Positions 1 through 7,194 of a DNA stretch of 14,614 bases are shown here, piece by piece; positions within the stretch are counted from its first letter, which is position 1; every line of letters starts with the position of its first letter. This DNA is from an uncultured Candidatus Melainabacteria bacterium (GTDB lineage Bacteria > Cyanobacteriota > Vampirovibrionia > Gastranaerophilales > Gastranaerophilaceae). The DNA lies in assembly GCA_934717895.1 (NCBI GenBank), contig CAKUZO010000043.1, forward strand, positions 1 through 14,614, given 5' to 3'. The notes under the pieces were generated by a model. That model was not told where the DNA came from, ran no database searches, and saw only the letters and a list, made by a program, of their open reading frames with translations. The position numbers and the translations under genes were made by a program.

Positions 1-4
1 ATAT

Positions 5-77
<73 letters not shown>

Positions 78-83
78 AATATT

Positions 84-110
84 AAAGACCTATCGTAAGA
101 TAGGTCTTTT
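84..110 (+). terminator. Rho-independent terminator of tRNA-Gln
   Basis: A perfect 11-bp stem, AAAGACCTATC (84-94) with GATAGGTCTTT (99-109), closes a GTAA tetraloop and ends in a short T run. It starts 7 bp after the tRNA. On the minus strand it lies over the 3' end of the small ORF at 90-434, so it could act in both directions. Confidence 0.85.
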
Positions 111-434
111 AGTTTGTGTTAGAAGTTTATTTCTCGCTTGAGATTTATTCCGTAAATGCCATTTTTGATAAATACAGTATTTGCAGTAAATATAAAAAGT
201 AAAAAGTAGTGATAATTGCAAAATGCCATAATAAATATACAATATAGGATTTGCAAGCAGAAGAATAGTTAAAGTGCTCAAAATACATCTGAAACCCCAT
301 AAATCTAAAATATATTTCACAAGACTTAACCGAACAAATTTTGCCAGGAACTCAGCCGGAAAATTTGAGTTTGCAGAAATTATTAGTTCTAAAGAATAAG
401 AACTAACTTTAGTATACACTTGTCTAATAGACAT
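90..434 (-). CDS. Possible small membrane protein (doubtful ORF)
   Basis: This 114-residue reading frame has one Met, at its start, and no recognisable family. The middle third is strongly hydrophobic (about residues 48-88, rich in Leu, Ile and Tyr) and could form two membrane helices, followed by a basic C-terminus. Against it: no Shine-Dalgarno sequence precedes the ATG, the start lies inside a cluster of inverted repeats that probably serves the divergent gene at 480, and the last codons fall in the tRNA terminator hairpin. Codon composition is not obviously non-coding. It may be a real small inner-membrane protein, a remnant, or chance in AT-rich DNA. Confidence 0.28.
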   Translation of the reverse strand: MSIRQVYTKVSSYSLELIISANSNFPAEFLAKFVRLSLVKYILDLWGFRCILSTLTILLLANPILYIYYGILQLSLLFTFYIYCKYCIYQKWHLRNKSQARNKLLTQTKRPILR

Positions 435-476
435 ATGACTATATTTATGCGTACACTTTAATAAGGAGAGTGTATA
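383..476 (+). promoter_or_regulatory. Promoter/operator region of the nuclease-like gene at 480
   Basis: Several perfect inverted repeats are packed here: TTAGTTCT (383-390) with AGAACTAA (399-406); TATACACT (413-420) with AGTGTATA (469-476); TGTCT-AAT-AGACA (421-433); and TACACT (452-457), which can also pair with AGTGTA (469-474). A weak promoter, TTGTCT (420-425), about 16 bp, TATTTA (442-447), overlaps the TGTCT palindrome. The Shine-Dalgarno AAGGAG (463-468) lies between two repeat arms, 11 bases before the ATG. The arrangement suggests binding by one or more repressors. No binding protein can be assigned from the sequence. Confidence 0.4.
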
Positions 477-479
477 AAT

Positions 480-1910
480 ATGAAAAAGAATATTTCTTTA
501 GCTGAGTATTATAAAATTCCAATAGAAAAATTTGAAGAATTAGGGATATTAAATCCAAATTTAAAACAAAATACAAATATGTTTATTGATCCTGTATTAT
601 TAAAGGATTCTAAATATAAAATTTTTAGTAATAAAGCTTACAAAAAATATATAAAATTTTTTGAAAATTTATATGATCAGATGAAAACTTATACAGAATT
701 ACCTGATGAAATTAAAGCTGAATCACAAGAAGATTTAATAAGCAAATTTTTTGCTAAAGGTATACCTTACTTATGTTTGGGCTATTCGTCTTCTGGAGAA
801 AGAGATAGTGGAATAGGACACAAAGGAGCAAAAAGAATTTTTAAAAAGGCTGAAAAATTATTTTCTTTAAGTATTGATAAAAATCCTGCAATATTTTCGG
901 TTGTATATATGTTAACGGAAAAAATAGGACCTGATTATATAAGTGATATGACAGCACAAATAATAATCGATGAAATTAAAGAATTTACTCAAACTATGGC
1001 ACCTAAATTAGGATTGAAAACATCAAAATTTAAAAAGGAAAAGTATGAACTACCTATTCATCCTTATCTTAAGAAGCCAATATTGTTATTACCAGAAGAT
1101 ATTTTAAATTTACTACCTATTGATGTTGATATTGAAGATATATACAATGGTTATCACCCAAATGGAACAATTCGCAGAAAAGTCAATGAATATATTGCGG
1201 ATATATTCAAAGACTATCAAATAAAGCGTAATAAAAAGAATTTACAAGAGATATTAACAAATTATTTTTCTGATAACACAGATGTCTTGAATGATTACAT
1301 CAAATATGCAGAATCAAGAAAATCTAAACCGTATGATTTTTTGAGTGATAAAAAAGGTTATTATTTTGCTCAAAGATTCAGAAAAATGTTTAATCTTAAT
1401 GAGATAGATGTAGAAGGATTTGATGTTATAGATGTTGTAGATGAAACGATTAAAAGATTTAAGAATAAGATAGACAACAATAATGATATTAAAAGAAATT
1501 TATTATGGTATAAAGAAAAACCAAGAAATGAAAAATGTTGGCAACAAGCATTCCACCTATCTATATTTCAAAAATTAGAAGATGCCGGATTTGATGTTGG
1601 TCCTGAATATCAAACAGGTAGAGGTCCTATTGATTTTTGTGCTTCTAAGGGCTCAAAATGTAGAATATTAATAGAAATTAAATTATCAAAGAATAATCCA
1701 ATAAAAGGTTTAGAGCATCAATTAGAAATCTATAAAAAATGTGTTGAAAATGTAAAAGCATATTTTATATGTTTTAATATAGAGAAAGAAAATGAAAAAT
1801 ATAATAAATTAAATGCAGATCTTGAGAGAAAACGAAAAGAATTAAATTTGGATACAGAAATTTTTATTATTGATGGGAGAATAAATTTATCTGGAAGCAA
1901 AGAAAAATAA
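480..1910 (+). CDS. Stand-alone protein with C-terminal PD-(D/E)XK nuclease domain
   Basis: The protein is 476 residues. The C-terminal region (about 350-430) carries the restriction-endonuclease-like core: E351 in a helix rich in Glu/Gln, then RGPIDF with D385, then ILIEIK with E399 and K401, then Q414 in HQLEIY. This matches the E...D...ExK...Q pattern of metal-dependent PD-(D/E)XK nucleases, so DNA cleavage is the likely activity. The first 340 residues match no family I can name; conserved-looking stretches include FIDPVLL (35-41) and KPILLLPEDIL (199-209). No signal peptide or membrane segment is seen, so it is probably cytoplasmic. The start is supported by AAGGAG 11 bases upstream. It stands alone on the plus strand with its own control region and has no adjacent methyltransferase, which argues against a classical type II enzyme and for a stand-alone defence effector. 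The nuclease fold is well supported; the role is inferred. Confidence 0.85.
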   Translation: MKKNISLAEYYKIPIEKFEELGILNPNLKQNTNMFIDPVLLKDSKYKIFSNKAYKKYIKFFENLYDQMKTYTELPDEIKAESQEDLISKFFAKGIPYLCLGYSSSGERDSGIGHKGAKRIFKKAEKLFSLSIDKNPAIFSVVYMLTEKIGPDYISDMTAQIIIDEIKEFTQTMAPKLGLKTSKFKKEKYELPIHPYLKKPILLLPEDILNLLPIDVDIEDIYNGYHPNGTIRRKVNEYIADIFKDYQIKRNKKNLQEILTNYFSDNTDVLNDYIKYAESRKSKPYDFLSDKKGYYFAQRFRKMFNLNEIDVEGFDVIDVVDETIKRFKNKIDNNNDIKRNLLWYKEKPRNEKCWQQAFHLSIFQKLEDAGFDVGPEYQTGRGPIDFCASKGSKCRILIEIKLSKNNPIKGLEHQLEIYKKCVENVKAYFICFNIEKENEKYNKLNADLERKRKELNLDTEIFIIDGRINLSGSKEK

Positions 1911-2042
1911 TTTCGGATACGCAAAATCGCAAACGGAGAATTTGGCAAGAAATCTACATTAAAAAACAGAGAATTATTATAGTTTTAATATTCTGTTTTA
2001 ATAAAATCGCTATATTGCCCCGTGTTTGCGGAACTTTTGTTT

Positions 2043-2068
2043 AGAGAGATTAATCTTATCTCTCTTTT
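2043..2068 (+). terminator. Probable terminator downstream of the nuclease-like gene
   Basis: An 8-bp perfect stem, AGAGAGAT (2043-2050) with ATCTCTCT (2058-2065), closes a 7-base loop and runs into TTTT. It lies about 130 bp after the stop at 1910. A weaker AAAACAG/CTGTTTT hairpin (1963-1969 with 1993-1999) lies between. Either could end the plus-strand transcript. Confidence 0.55.
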
Positions 2069-2124
2069 GTGGGCTAAAAAATGGAGCAAACAGTCCGAAT
2101 AGCAACAGGCTCCCTGACTATATC

Positions 2125-2256
2125 AACCTGTTAACCTGATAAAATTTTTTAACCTGTTATTTTGCTATACAGTTAGTATATTAACTAGTTATATCAGACT
2201 TATTTGAATTTCAGAATTTATAAATAACAGGTTATTAACAGGGAGGTAACAGGTAA
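2125..2256. repeat. AACCTGTT/TAACAGG repeat cluster in a convergent intergenic gap
   Basis: The 379-bp gap between convergent genes (1911-2289) holds no convincing gene. On the left, AACCTG occurs at 2125, 2134 and 2151, twice followed by TTA. On the right, TAACAGG occurs at 2225, 2236 and 2247, exactly 11 bp apart. The two sides are inverted to each other: TAACCTGTTATTT (2150-2162) is the perfect reverse complement of AAATAACAGGTTA (2222-2234). The 11-bp phasing puts the right-hand copies on one face of the helix, as in iterons or regulator arrays. The rest of the gap (1911-2042) contains only the weak hairpin noted above. Function is unknown. Confidence 0.6.
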
Positions 2257-2289
2257 TTTTTTAGGTTAAAAAGATACGATGCAATTTTA

Positions 2290-4074
2290 TTAAAATTTCT
2301 TCAAACAATATTTGTTGTAAATATTTTCTAGTTCTAAATAATAGTTTTCTTTAAATTTTATATGTTTTTTATCGGATATTTTCCATTGAGTTATACATGT
2401 ATTTAGGCTATGTAATATTGAATCATTTTTAGAAATAAAAGTTATATCACAGTTGTTATTCTTTAGATTTAAAATAATATTCGAAATTAGTTCAGGATTA
2501 TCCTTAACCATATTTATTTCTGCTTGGGAATCAATACCTATTAGATTTTTGAGTATAATATATCTTACAATCATATTATGCAAAAAATCTTCATGCAAAA
2601 AGTATCTCATTGTTAAATAAAGTTCCATTAACGCTTTCCATATATTTTCAAAAAAAGTAGTTGCAGAATTTACTTGTTTTTTTGAAATAAAATATTCAAT
2701 AACAGCTATACCCGTTAAAATTAAATACTGCGAGTGTGATATGTTATGCATATTGTCCTCATAATTTGAATGCATAGCTTTTTGTCGTTCAATATATAAA
2801 GCATTCCATATTTTTTGCCATTCATCAGCAGGTTTATCAATTTCAATAAACAACTGCGATAATAAATAGTGTTCAGTTTTTATAAAAGACTTATCAGATG
2901 AAATATATATTTTATTTGATAAATCTAATATGTAATCTCTAAATAATTTCAAATATTCTAGAGGAAAATTCATAGAGTCAGTTGTATATATTAAGGCAAG
3001 TAATAGTTCTTTACGTTTATTACTCAAATATTCATTTTCAAAGAAATTTTTACTAAAACTTTTGTCTTGTTCTACAATTTCTAATCCGATTATTTGTATT
3101 GTCATTTGTGTTATTTTTTTGTAAGTTTCAGAACGCGAATCTAGGATTGAAACAAGATGCAATAACCATTTTTGGATGAAAAAATTACAATCAGGTCTTT
3201 GTTTTAATTGTTTAATGAATAATTCAATGTGTTTTTTTAATATATCATCAACTTCATGTGTGGTATTTTTATATAATTCACATACATGTATTAAATTATT
3301 ATTTAATATTATTGTAAGTAATGGTAATAAAATAGCTTTATTGTTCCATTTTTCACTATTATTTGTAATTTTTGGTGCCAGAGATAAAATCTTGCAGATC
3401 AGTTCTATATCGTATTCGATTGTATTAATAGTTAAAAAATCTTCCAACAAAAAAATGCAATTTATTTTAGATAGTATTTTTACCACTTTTTTAATATCTA
3501 AATTTAATATTGGAGTTAGTGCAAAATATAATACACCATTTGATATATATCTATAATGCATACGAGTTCTGTCATTTAGAATATTTAAAATATCTGAATT
3601 TTCTGCATTCTTTTTCAAAAATTCTTTGAATGCGGGCTTTTCATCTTCTCTGATATAATTCAAAAAAGTTTGGTTAGCATAATCAATAATACCATCAAGT
3701 TTATCAGTATATTTTTTTAATAATGTTTTATTTTGAAATTTTTCAGTCAATATTTTGCTATAAAAAAGATATGCATTAAGATGACTATAGCGATTAAACC
3801 ATTCAAAAAACTCAATAAATTGGCAATCGGTTTGTAAAACTTTATCAACACAAAAATTCCCCAATATGTACGATTTTATATTATCGCTCAATGTATATTC
3901 GTCAGATTTTTTAATAAATTCATTATATGAGTATTTTTTTTGAAATGCCAAATTACAAAACTCATAAAAAAAAGTTTTGGTTTTATCATCAAGTTGCAAA
4001 TATTCACTTACAGTAGTTTGATATATCTTTAATTGTTCTTTCATATATGGTGTTTGCATTTCTGTTTCTATCAT
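2290..4074 (-). CDS. Large unrecognised helical protein, last gene of the minus-strand block
   Basis: This is a 594-residue protein I cannot assign to a family. It looks almost entirely alpha-helical, rich in Leu, Ile, Lys and Asn, with no Walker motif, nuclease signature, signal peptide or clear membrane helix. Such composition is common in helical-repeat scaffolds and in sensor subunits of defence loci, but no repeat unit could be defined by eye. The start codon overlaps the stop of the preceding phospholipase D-like gene by four bases (ATGA, 4071-4074), and GAGAGGA sits just upstream, so translation is probably coupled. That coupling implies it works in stoichiometry with the two phospholipase D-like proteins. 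It is the promoter-distal gene, and the repeat cluster at 2125-2256 follows it. Confidence 0.85.
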   Translation of the reverse strand: MIETEMQTPYMKEQLKIYQTTVSEYLQLDDKTKTFFYEFCNLAFQKKYSYNEFIKKSDEYTLSDNIKSYILGNFCVDKVLQTDCQFIEFFEWFNRYSHLNAYLFYSKILTEKFQNKTLLKKYTDKLDGIIDYANQTFLNYIREDEKPAFKEFLKKNAENSDILNILNDRTRMHYRYISNGVLYFALTPILNLDIKKVVKILSKINCIFLLEDFLTINTIEYDIELICKILSLAPKITNNSEKWNNKAILLPLLTIILNNNLIHVCELYKNTTHEVDDILKKHIELFIKQLKQRPDCNFFIQKWLLHLVSILDSRSETYKKITQMTIQIIGLEIVEQDKSFSKNFFENEYLSNKRKELLLALIYTTDSMNFPLEYLKLFRDYILDLSNKIYISSDKSFIKTEHYLLSQLFIEIDKPADEWQKIWNALYIERQKAMHSNYEDNMHNISHSQYLILTGIAVIEYFISKKQVNSATTFFENIWKALMELYLTMRYFLHEDFLHNMIVRYIILKNLIGIDSQAEINMVKDNPELISNIILNLKNNNCDITFISKNDSILHSLNTCITQWKISDKKHIKFKENYYLELENIYNKYCLKKF

Positions 4075-4646
4075 AAAGTCCTCTCTGAAAATTTAGAATT
4101 TTCAATTTGTTTTATAAGCATGGATATCTTATTAGCATCCCATCCGCAACTAAATGCGCTAAAGCCTTCGCTGGTTTTTCCTCCGACAGTACATCCAAAA
4201 TGAAATAGTTCATTATCCAATATTGCAAATCTATCATGAATGTATTTGTGCTTTATTTCAAATACTGCAAATTTGTCAGCAAGAATACGTTTAATTTCAT
4301 TGAGAGAATTTTTAATATTATCTACATTTTCTGTATAAAGCTTAAACATTTTAAATGTTGGTATTTTGTTTTTATTTTTTTGCATAATTTTTATAACTTT
4401 ATCCAGATCTTCATTTATAAAAAATTTATCAATTATAATTATATATTCAGCTTTTTCAAAATTGTTCCAAAAAATACTACTATATAAATCATTTCTATCA
4501 AAACAGCAACCATTTACAATTTCAATATCTTTAGAGTCACGTTTCCCAGATTCATAATTTGCGGACAAAAAATATAACTTGGGTTCTTTATTCGCAAATT
4601 TTTCCGGAATTGGTACTTGGATAACATTATCAATTTGCGGTTTCAT
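4071..4646 (-). CDS. Small phospholipase D-like protein with one HxR active-site motif
   Basis: With the ATG at 4646 the protein has 191 residues; an in-frame TTG at 4655 would add three. A beta-strand stretch YIIIID (about 68-73) is followed near residue 137 by HDRFAILD, which keeps the spacing of the phospholipase D HxKxxxxD motif (H137, D144) but has Arg (R139) in place of Lys. A FGCTVGG segment follows at the position of the family's Gly-rich stretch. Phospholipase D enzymes need two such motifs to form an active site, so this single-motif protein must dimerise, either with itself or with its upstream neighbour, if it is active. It overlaps that neighbour by 17 bp and the downstream gene by 4 bp, so the three are almost certainly co-translated. 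The substrate cannot be read from sequence: nucleic acid or phospholipid are both possible. Confidence 0.8.
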   Translation of the reverse strand: MKPQIDNVIQVPIPEKFANKEPKLYFLSANYESGKRDSKDIEIVNGCCFDRNDLYSSIFWNNFEKAEYIIIIDKFFINEDLDKVIKIMQKNKNKIPTFKMFKLYTENVDNIKNSLNEIKRILADKFAVFEIKHKYIHDRFAILDNELFHFGCTVGGKTSEGFSAFSCGWDANKISMLIKQIENSKFSERTL

Positions 4647-6156
4647 GGTTCTCAATCCATTCTTTTAATGTTGTTATTTTTTGCTTGTCATTTATAATGC
4701 TATAATAAATATTTTGAATTTCTTTTGGTGCTGATGATTTAATCAGAATACTTGCTCTTTTGCCAATATCAGCCAACGAATTTCCACTAATCCAAACTTC
4801 TTCATCTATAAATATAAATCTATCATGAAAAGCTGGTTCTCTTCCAAGCATCACCATTGCTTCAATATGATAATTCTTTGACGCATTATCAATATTTTTC
4901 AACAAAGTTTTGGCTTGATTTTTATTTTTGCCGCCTTTTAATACCAAAGAAGAGGTTATTATTGTAGTTTTTACGCTTGGATTTACCGATAAAACAAATT
5001 TAAATAATTCTCTGGTCGTAATATAGGGATCGATTATAGTAATTCTTGTTTGAGCTTTGGCAATAATACTTCTAATAAATGCTGTTGCTTCTTTTGGGTT
5101 TTCATAAAATAGTTTTTGAGTATTTTGAGCTATATTTTTTTGCTCCCTTGTTCTTTTTGATTTTAATAATTTAATTGCTAATGTTTCTGTTTTTGTTTTA
5201 TTGTTTTCTCCAATTGTAATTGTTTCACTACTATATCTTGAAGTTTCATATGTTTCTTCGATACCATCATAATTTTTAGTTGGAACATTGATCTTATTTG
5301 TACCTGTTACAATATTCATACTCAAAGATAAACTTTTCATAAAACCATGAAAACCTTCCCATAATAATAGTCCTCTTTTTGGACAAATTACAGCATAACC
5401 AATAGCTTCAACTTCTCCTATGTTATCTATTATGAAATACAGATTATTTAATGCAACTTCTTTAAAGCATTTATATCCAAGATTCCGTTTTTCTATATAT
5501 AACAATTTTAAATCCGAAATATCAACATTGTATCTTGGTTCAATTTCAAATGACACAGATTCAGATTTGGCATTTGTGTTTGTAATAAGTTTTGTATTAA
5601 CACTTCTTAGTAACGGATTATATGCAACTAAACATATTGATCCAATGTACTCAGAATATAATGATAAATCAAACTTAAAGTTATCACTAATCCAATTAAT
5701 GTTTTCTTCATCAAGGCATAGTTGTCTTATTTCTTCTGGAAAATCTTTTTCAAATAAAAAATGACACCTTACACAACCTACGAAATCTTGTAAAAATGGA
5801 AGATTATTCGATAGTAAAAGATCTGGATAAGCAGGTTCTTGTTCATAGTTAATTAATTCAAAAGGTTCATTATTTTGCCAAAACATATGAGAAACATTCC
5901 CAGACGAAATATTACTATACCAATTTAAAATATTTTCAACTGTATCTATGATTCTTGCAAAAAATAAACGTTTATTTGTTTTCTTTACACTGTGGCTATT
6001 TTCTTGAATATTTATAGGTTTTGGATATTCATTGGGAAACAACTCAATAAATGCAAAAATTAATGTTCTTTTTCCATTATCATACAACCACAATATATTT
6101 AATGCAGCATACTTATAATCTTCTAGCAACATATTTGAACTTGTAAAAAAAGACAT
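4630..6156 (-). CDS. Phospholipase D-like protein with large N-terminal domain (possibly VPA1262-like)
   Basis: A 508-residue protein. The C-terminal third is phospholipase D-like: ITIIDPY (372-378) is the typical strand entering the fold, HDRFIFID (444-451) supplies H444, R446 and D451 in HxKxxxxD spacing with Arg for Lys, and SGNS (457-460) gives the downstream Gly/Asn. Only one such motif is present, so activity would require dimerisation. The first roughly 340 residues are a separate domain without a motif I can name; the overall architecture resembles what I remember of the VPA1262 family, a tentative match. AAGGAG five bases before the ATG supports the start. It begins 25 bp after the WYL regulator stop and overlaps the smaller phospholipase D-like gene, so it is probably an effector under that regulator's control. 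It is expected to be cytoplasmic. Confidence 0.85.
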   Translation of the reverse strand: MSFFTSSNMLLEDYKYAALNILWLYDNGKRTLIFAFIELFPNEYPKPINIQENSHSVKKTNKRLFFARIIDTVENILNWYSNISSGNVSHMFWQNNEPFELINYEQEPAYPDLLLSNNLPFLQDFVGCVRCHFLFEKDFPEEIRQLCLDEENINWISDNFKFDLSLYSEYIGSICLVAYNPLLRSVNTKLITNTNAKSESVSFEIEPRYNVDISDLKLLYIEKRNLGYKCFKEVALNNLYFIIDNIGEVEAIGYAVICPKRGLLLWEGFHGFMKSLSLSMNIVTGTNKINVPTKNYDGIEETYETSRYSSETITIGENNKTKTETLAIKLLKSKRTREQKNIAQNTQKLFYENPKEATAFIRSIIAKAQTRITIIDPYITTRELFKFVLSVNPSVKTTIITSSLVLKGGKNKNQAKTLLKNIDNASKNYHIEAMVMLGREPAFHDRFIFIDEEVWISGNSLADIGKRASILIKSSAPKEIQNIYYSIINDKQKITTLKEWIENHETAN

Positions 6157-6181
6157 AAAACTCCTTTTTTCTTATTATATA

Positions 6182-7156
6182 TCAAAATTGTTTATTCAAA
6201 ATACTTATTAAATAATCTTTATAGTACTTTCTAAGTTTCGTTGTTTTTTTGATTTTAACACTTGTTCCCCATTTGAAAAGTTCATGGCAGATGGCAAGTT
6301 TACCACCGGAGGTGAATTTTACTTGAATATTACCGTTATCAAGTTGTTTTATCTTTTGTGTCGGATGAAAATGATAATTCAAAACATCTTCTGCAACAGA
6401 TTTGTCAAATTCTAATGTAATGTTCATTGGTTCTTCCTGATAGATTGAAAAAGAATTATTACAATATTCTGATAATAAAAATTTTTCATCTTTTTCAAAA
6501 TAATCATCTGTTACAATAAGATTTTGAAGTTTATCCTCCTTGTAAAGCCTTAAATCGTTTACATATTCATTAAATCCAACAAGATAATATTTATCTGAAA
6601 TTATTACCCCATAAGGGTTTAATACGATATGGCGCAAGCCCTTATCTGTATTGTAATCAAATTCAACCTTTTTAAATGAAAGCATAGCTTGCCGGAGTTT
6701 ATCTAAAACCTTTTTATCTGCTTTAACTCTTGAATATTGGTGTACTGCAAAACCTTCGGATTCAAGTATTGCTTCAATATCTGTTTCCAGTGCCATTGCA
6801 TTTTTTTGCGGAGTTAAAGCTTTTATTTTGGCAATTAATTCATCAAGTTCTTTTTGCCTATTTTCATCGTTTGATAGCCCTTTTAAGTATTCAAGGTTCG
6901 CAAAATCATCAGGGGTAAATGAAATTAACATGTTGGCAGTTCCTTTAATAAATCGCCAGCGTTTTTTCTTATCAGAAGTTGAAACTTCTTCAACTTTTTC
7001 AGGAAACATTTCAAATAACAGCGACTTCATTCGTTCTGCTGATCTGCGGGAGCATTCAAAATGTTCTTGAATATCATCAATACACAACCCGCAATAACTA
7101 TTCTGAAACATCATTGCAAGTTCTATTATTTCTGCTGCTTTATTTAATCTGGACAT
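6182..7156 (-). CDS. WYL-domain transcriptional regulator
   Basis: A 324-residue protein with the three-part layout of WYL repressors. Residues about 5-70 form a winged helix-turn-helix, with the recognition region near DIQEHFECSRRSAERM. The WYL domain covers about 150-215, with KYYLVGF (189-195) at the signature position and an Arg-rich ligand pocket region (DLRLY). The C-terminal WCX region spans about 235-320. Members such as CapW and BrxR are repressors of phage-defence operons and respond to nucleic-acid-type signals; that is family knowledge. It sits in the middle of the minus-strand block, 25 bp from the genes on either side. A GTCA-N5-TGAC palindrome lies directly upstream of its start, and the same element lies at the promoter of the first gene of the block, so autoregulation plus control of the operon is likely. 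No Shine-Dalgarno is visible, so its own transcript may be leaderless. Confidence 0.93.
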   Translation of the reverse strand: MSRLNKAAEIIELAMMFQNSYCGLCIDDIQEHFECSRRSAERMKSLLFEMFPEKVEEVSTSDKKKRWRFIKGTANMLISFTPDDFANLEYLKGLSNDENRQKELDELIAKIKALTPQKNAMALETDIEAILESEGFAVHQYSRVKADKKVLDKLRQAMLSFKKVEFDYNTDKGLRHIVLNPYGVIISDKYYLVGFNEYVNDLRLYKEDKLQNLIVTDDYFEKDEKFLLSEYCNNSFSIYQEEPMNITLEFDKSVAEDVLNYHFHPTQKIKQLDNGNIQVKFTSGGKLAICHELFKWGTSVKIKKTTKLRKYYKDYLISILNKQF

Positions 7157-7164
7157 AATTTAAT

Positions 7165-7194
7165 TTTATAACAAAAATACGTCATTTTGTGACA
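7165..7194 (-). promoter_or_regulatory. WYL gene promoter with GTCA-N5-TGAC operator
   Basis: On the minus strand, TATAAA (7165-7170) lies eight bases before the WYL start codon, which implies a leaderless or nearly leaderless transcript. The -35 position is occupied by the palindrome TGTCA-CAAAA-TGACG (7180-7194; perfect core GTCA-N5-TGAC at 7181-7193). The palindrome overlaps the stop codon and last codons of the WG-repeat gene. The poor -35 match suggests weak internal transcription. Confidence 0.5.

Noticed and set aside
2125..2256. CRISPR array or short tandem repeat
   Set aside because: The units are only 7-9 bp with 2-10 bp between them, and they face each other in two inverted clusters. 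This does not fit CRISPR repeats and spacers.
3176..3556. Plus-strand 126-codon frame inside the large helical-protein gene
   Set aside because: It lies wholly antisense to a well-supported gene with coupled translation, is Phe/Ser/Cys-rich as expected of an antisense shadow, and has no ribosome binding site.
4647..4655. TTG start at 4655 for the small phospholipase D-like gene
   Set aside because: An ATG three codons downstream is a better start codon, and neither has a strong Shine-Dalgarno. The TTG form cannot be excluded.
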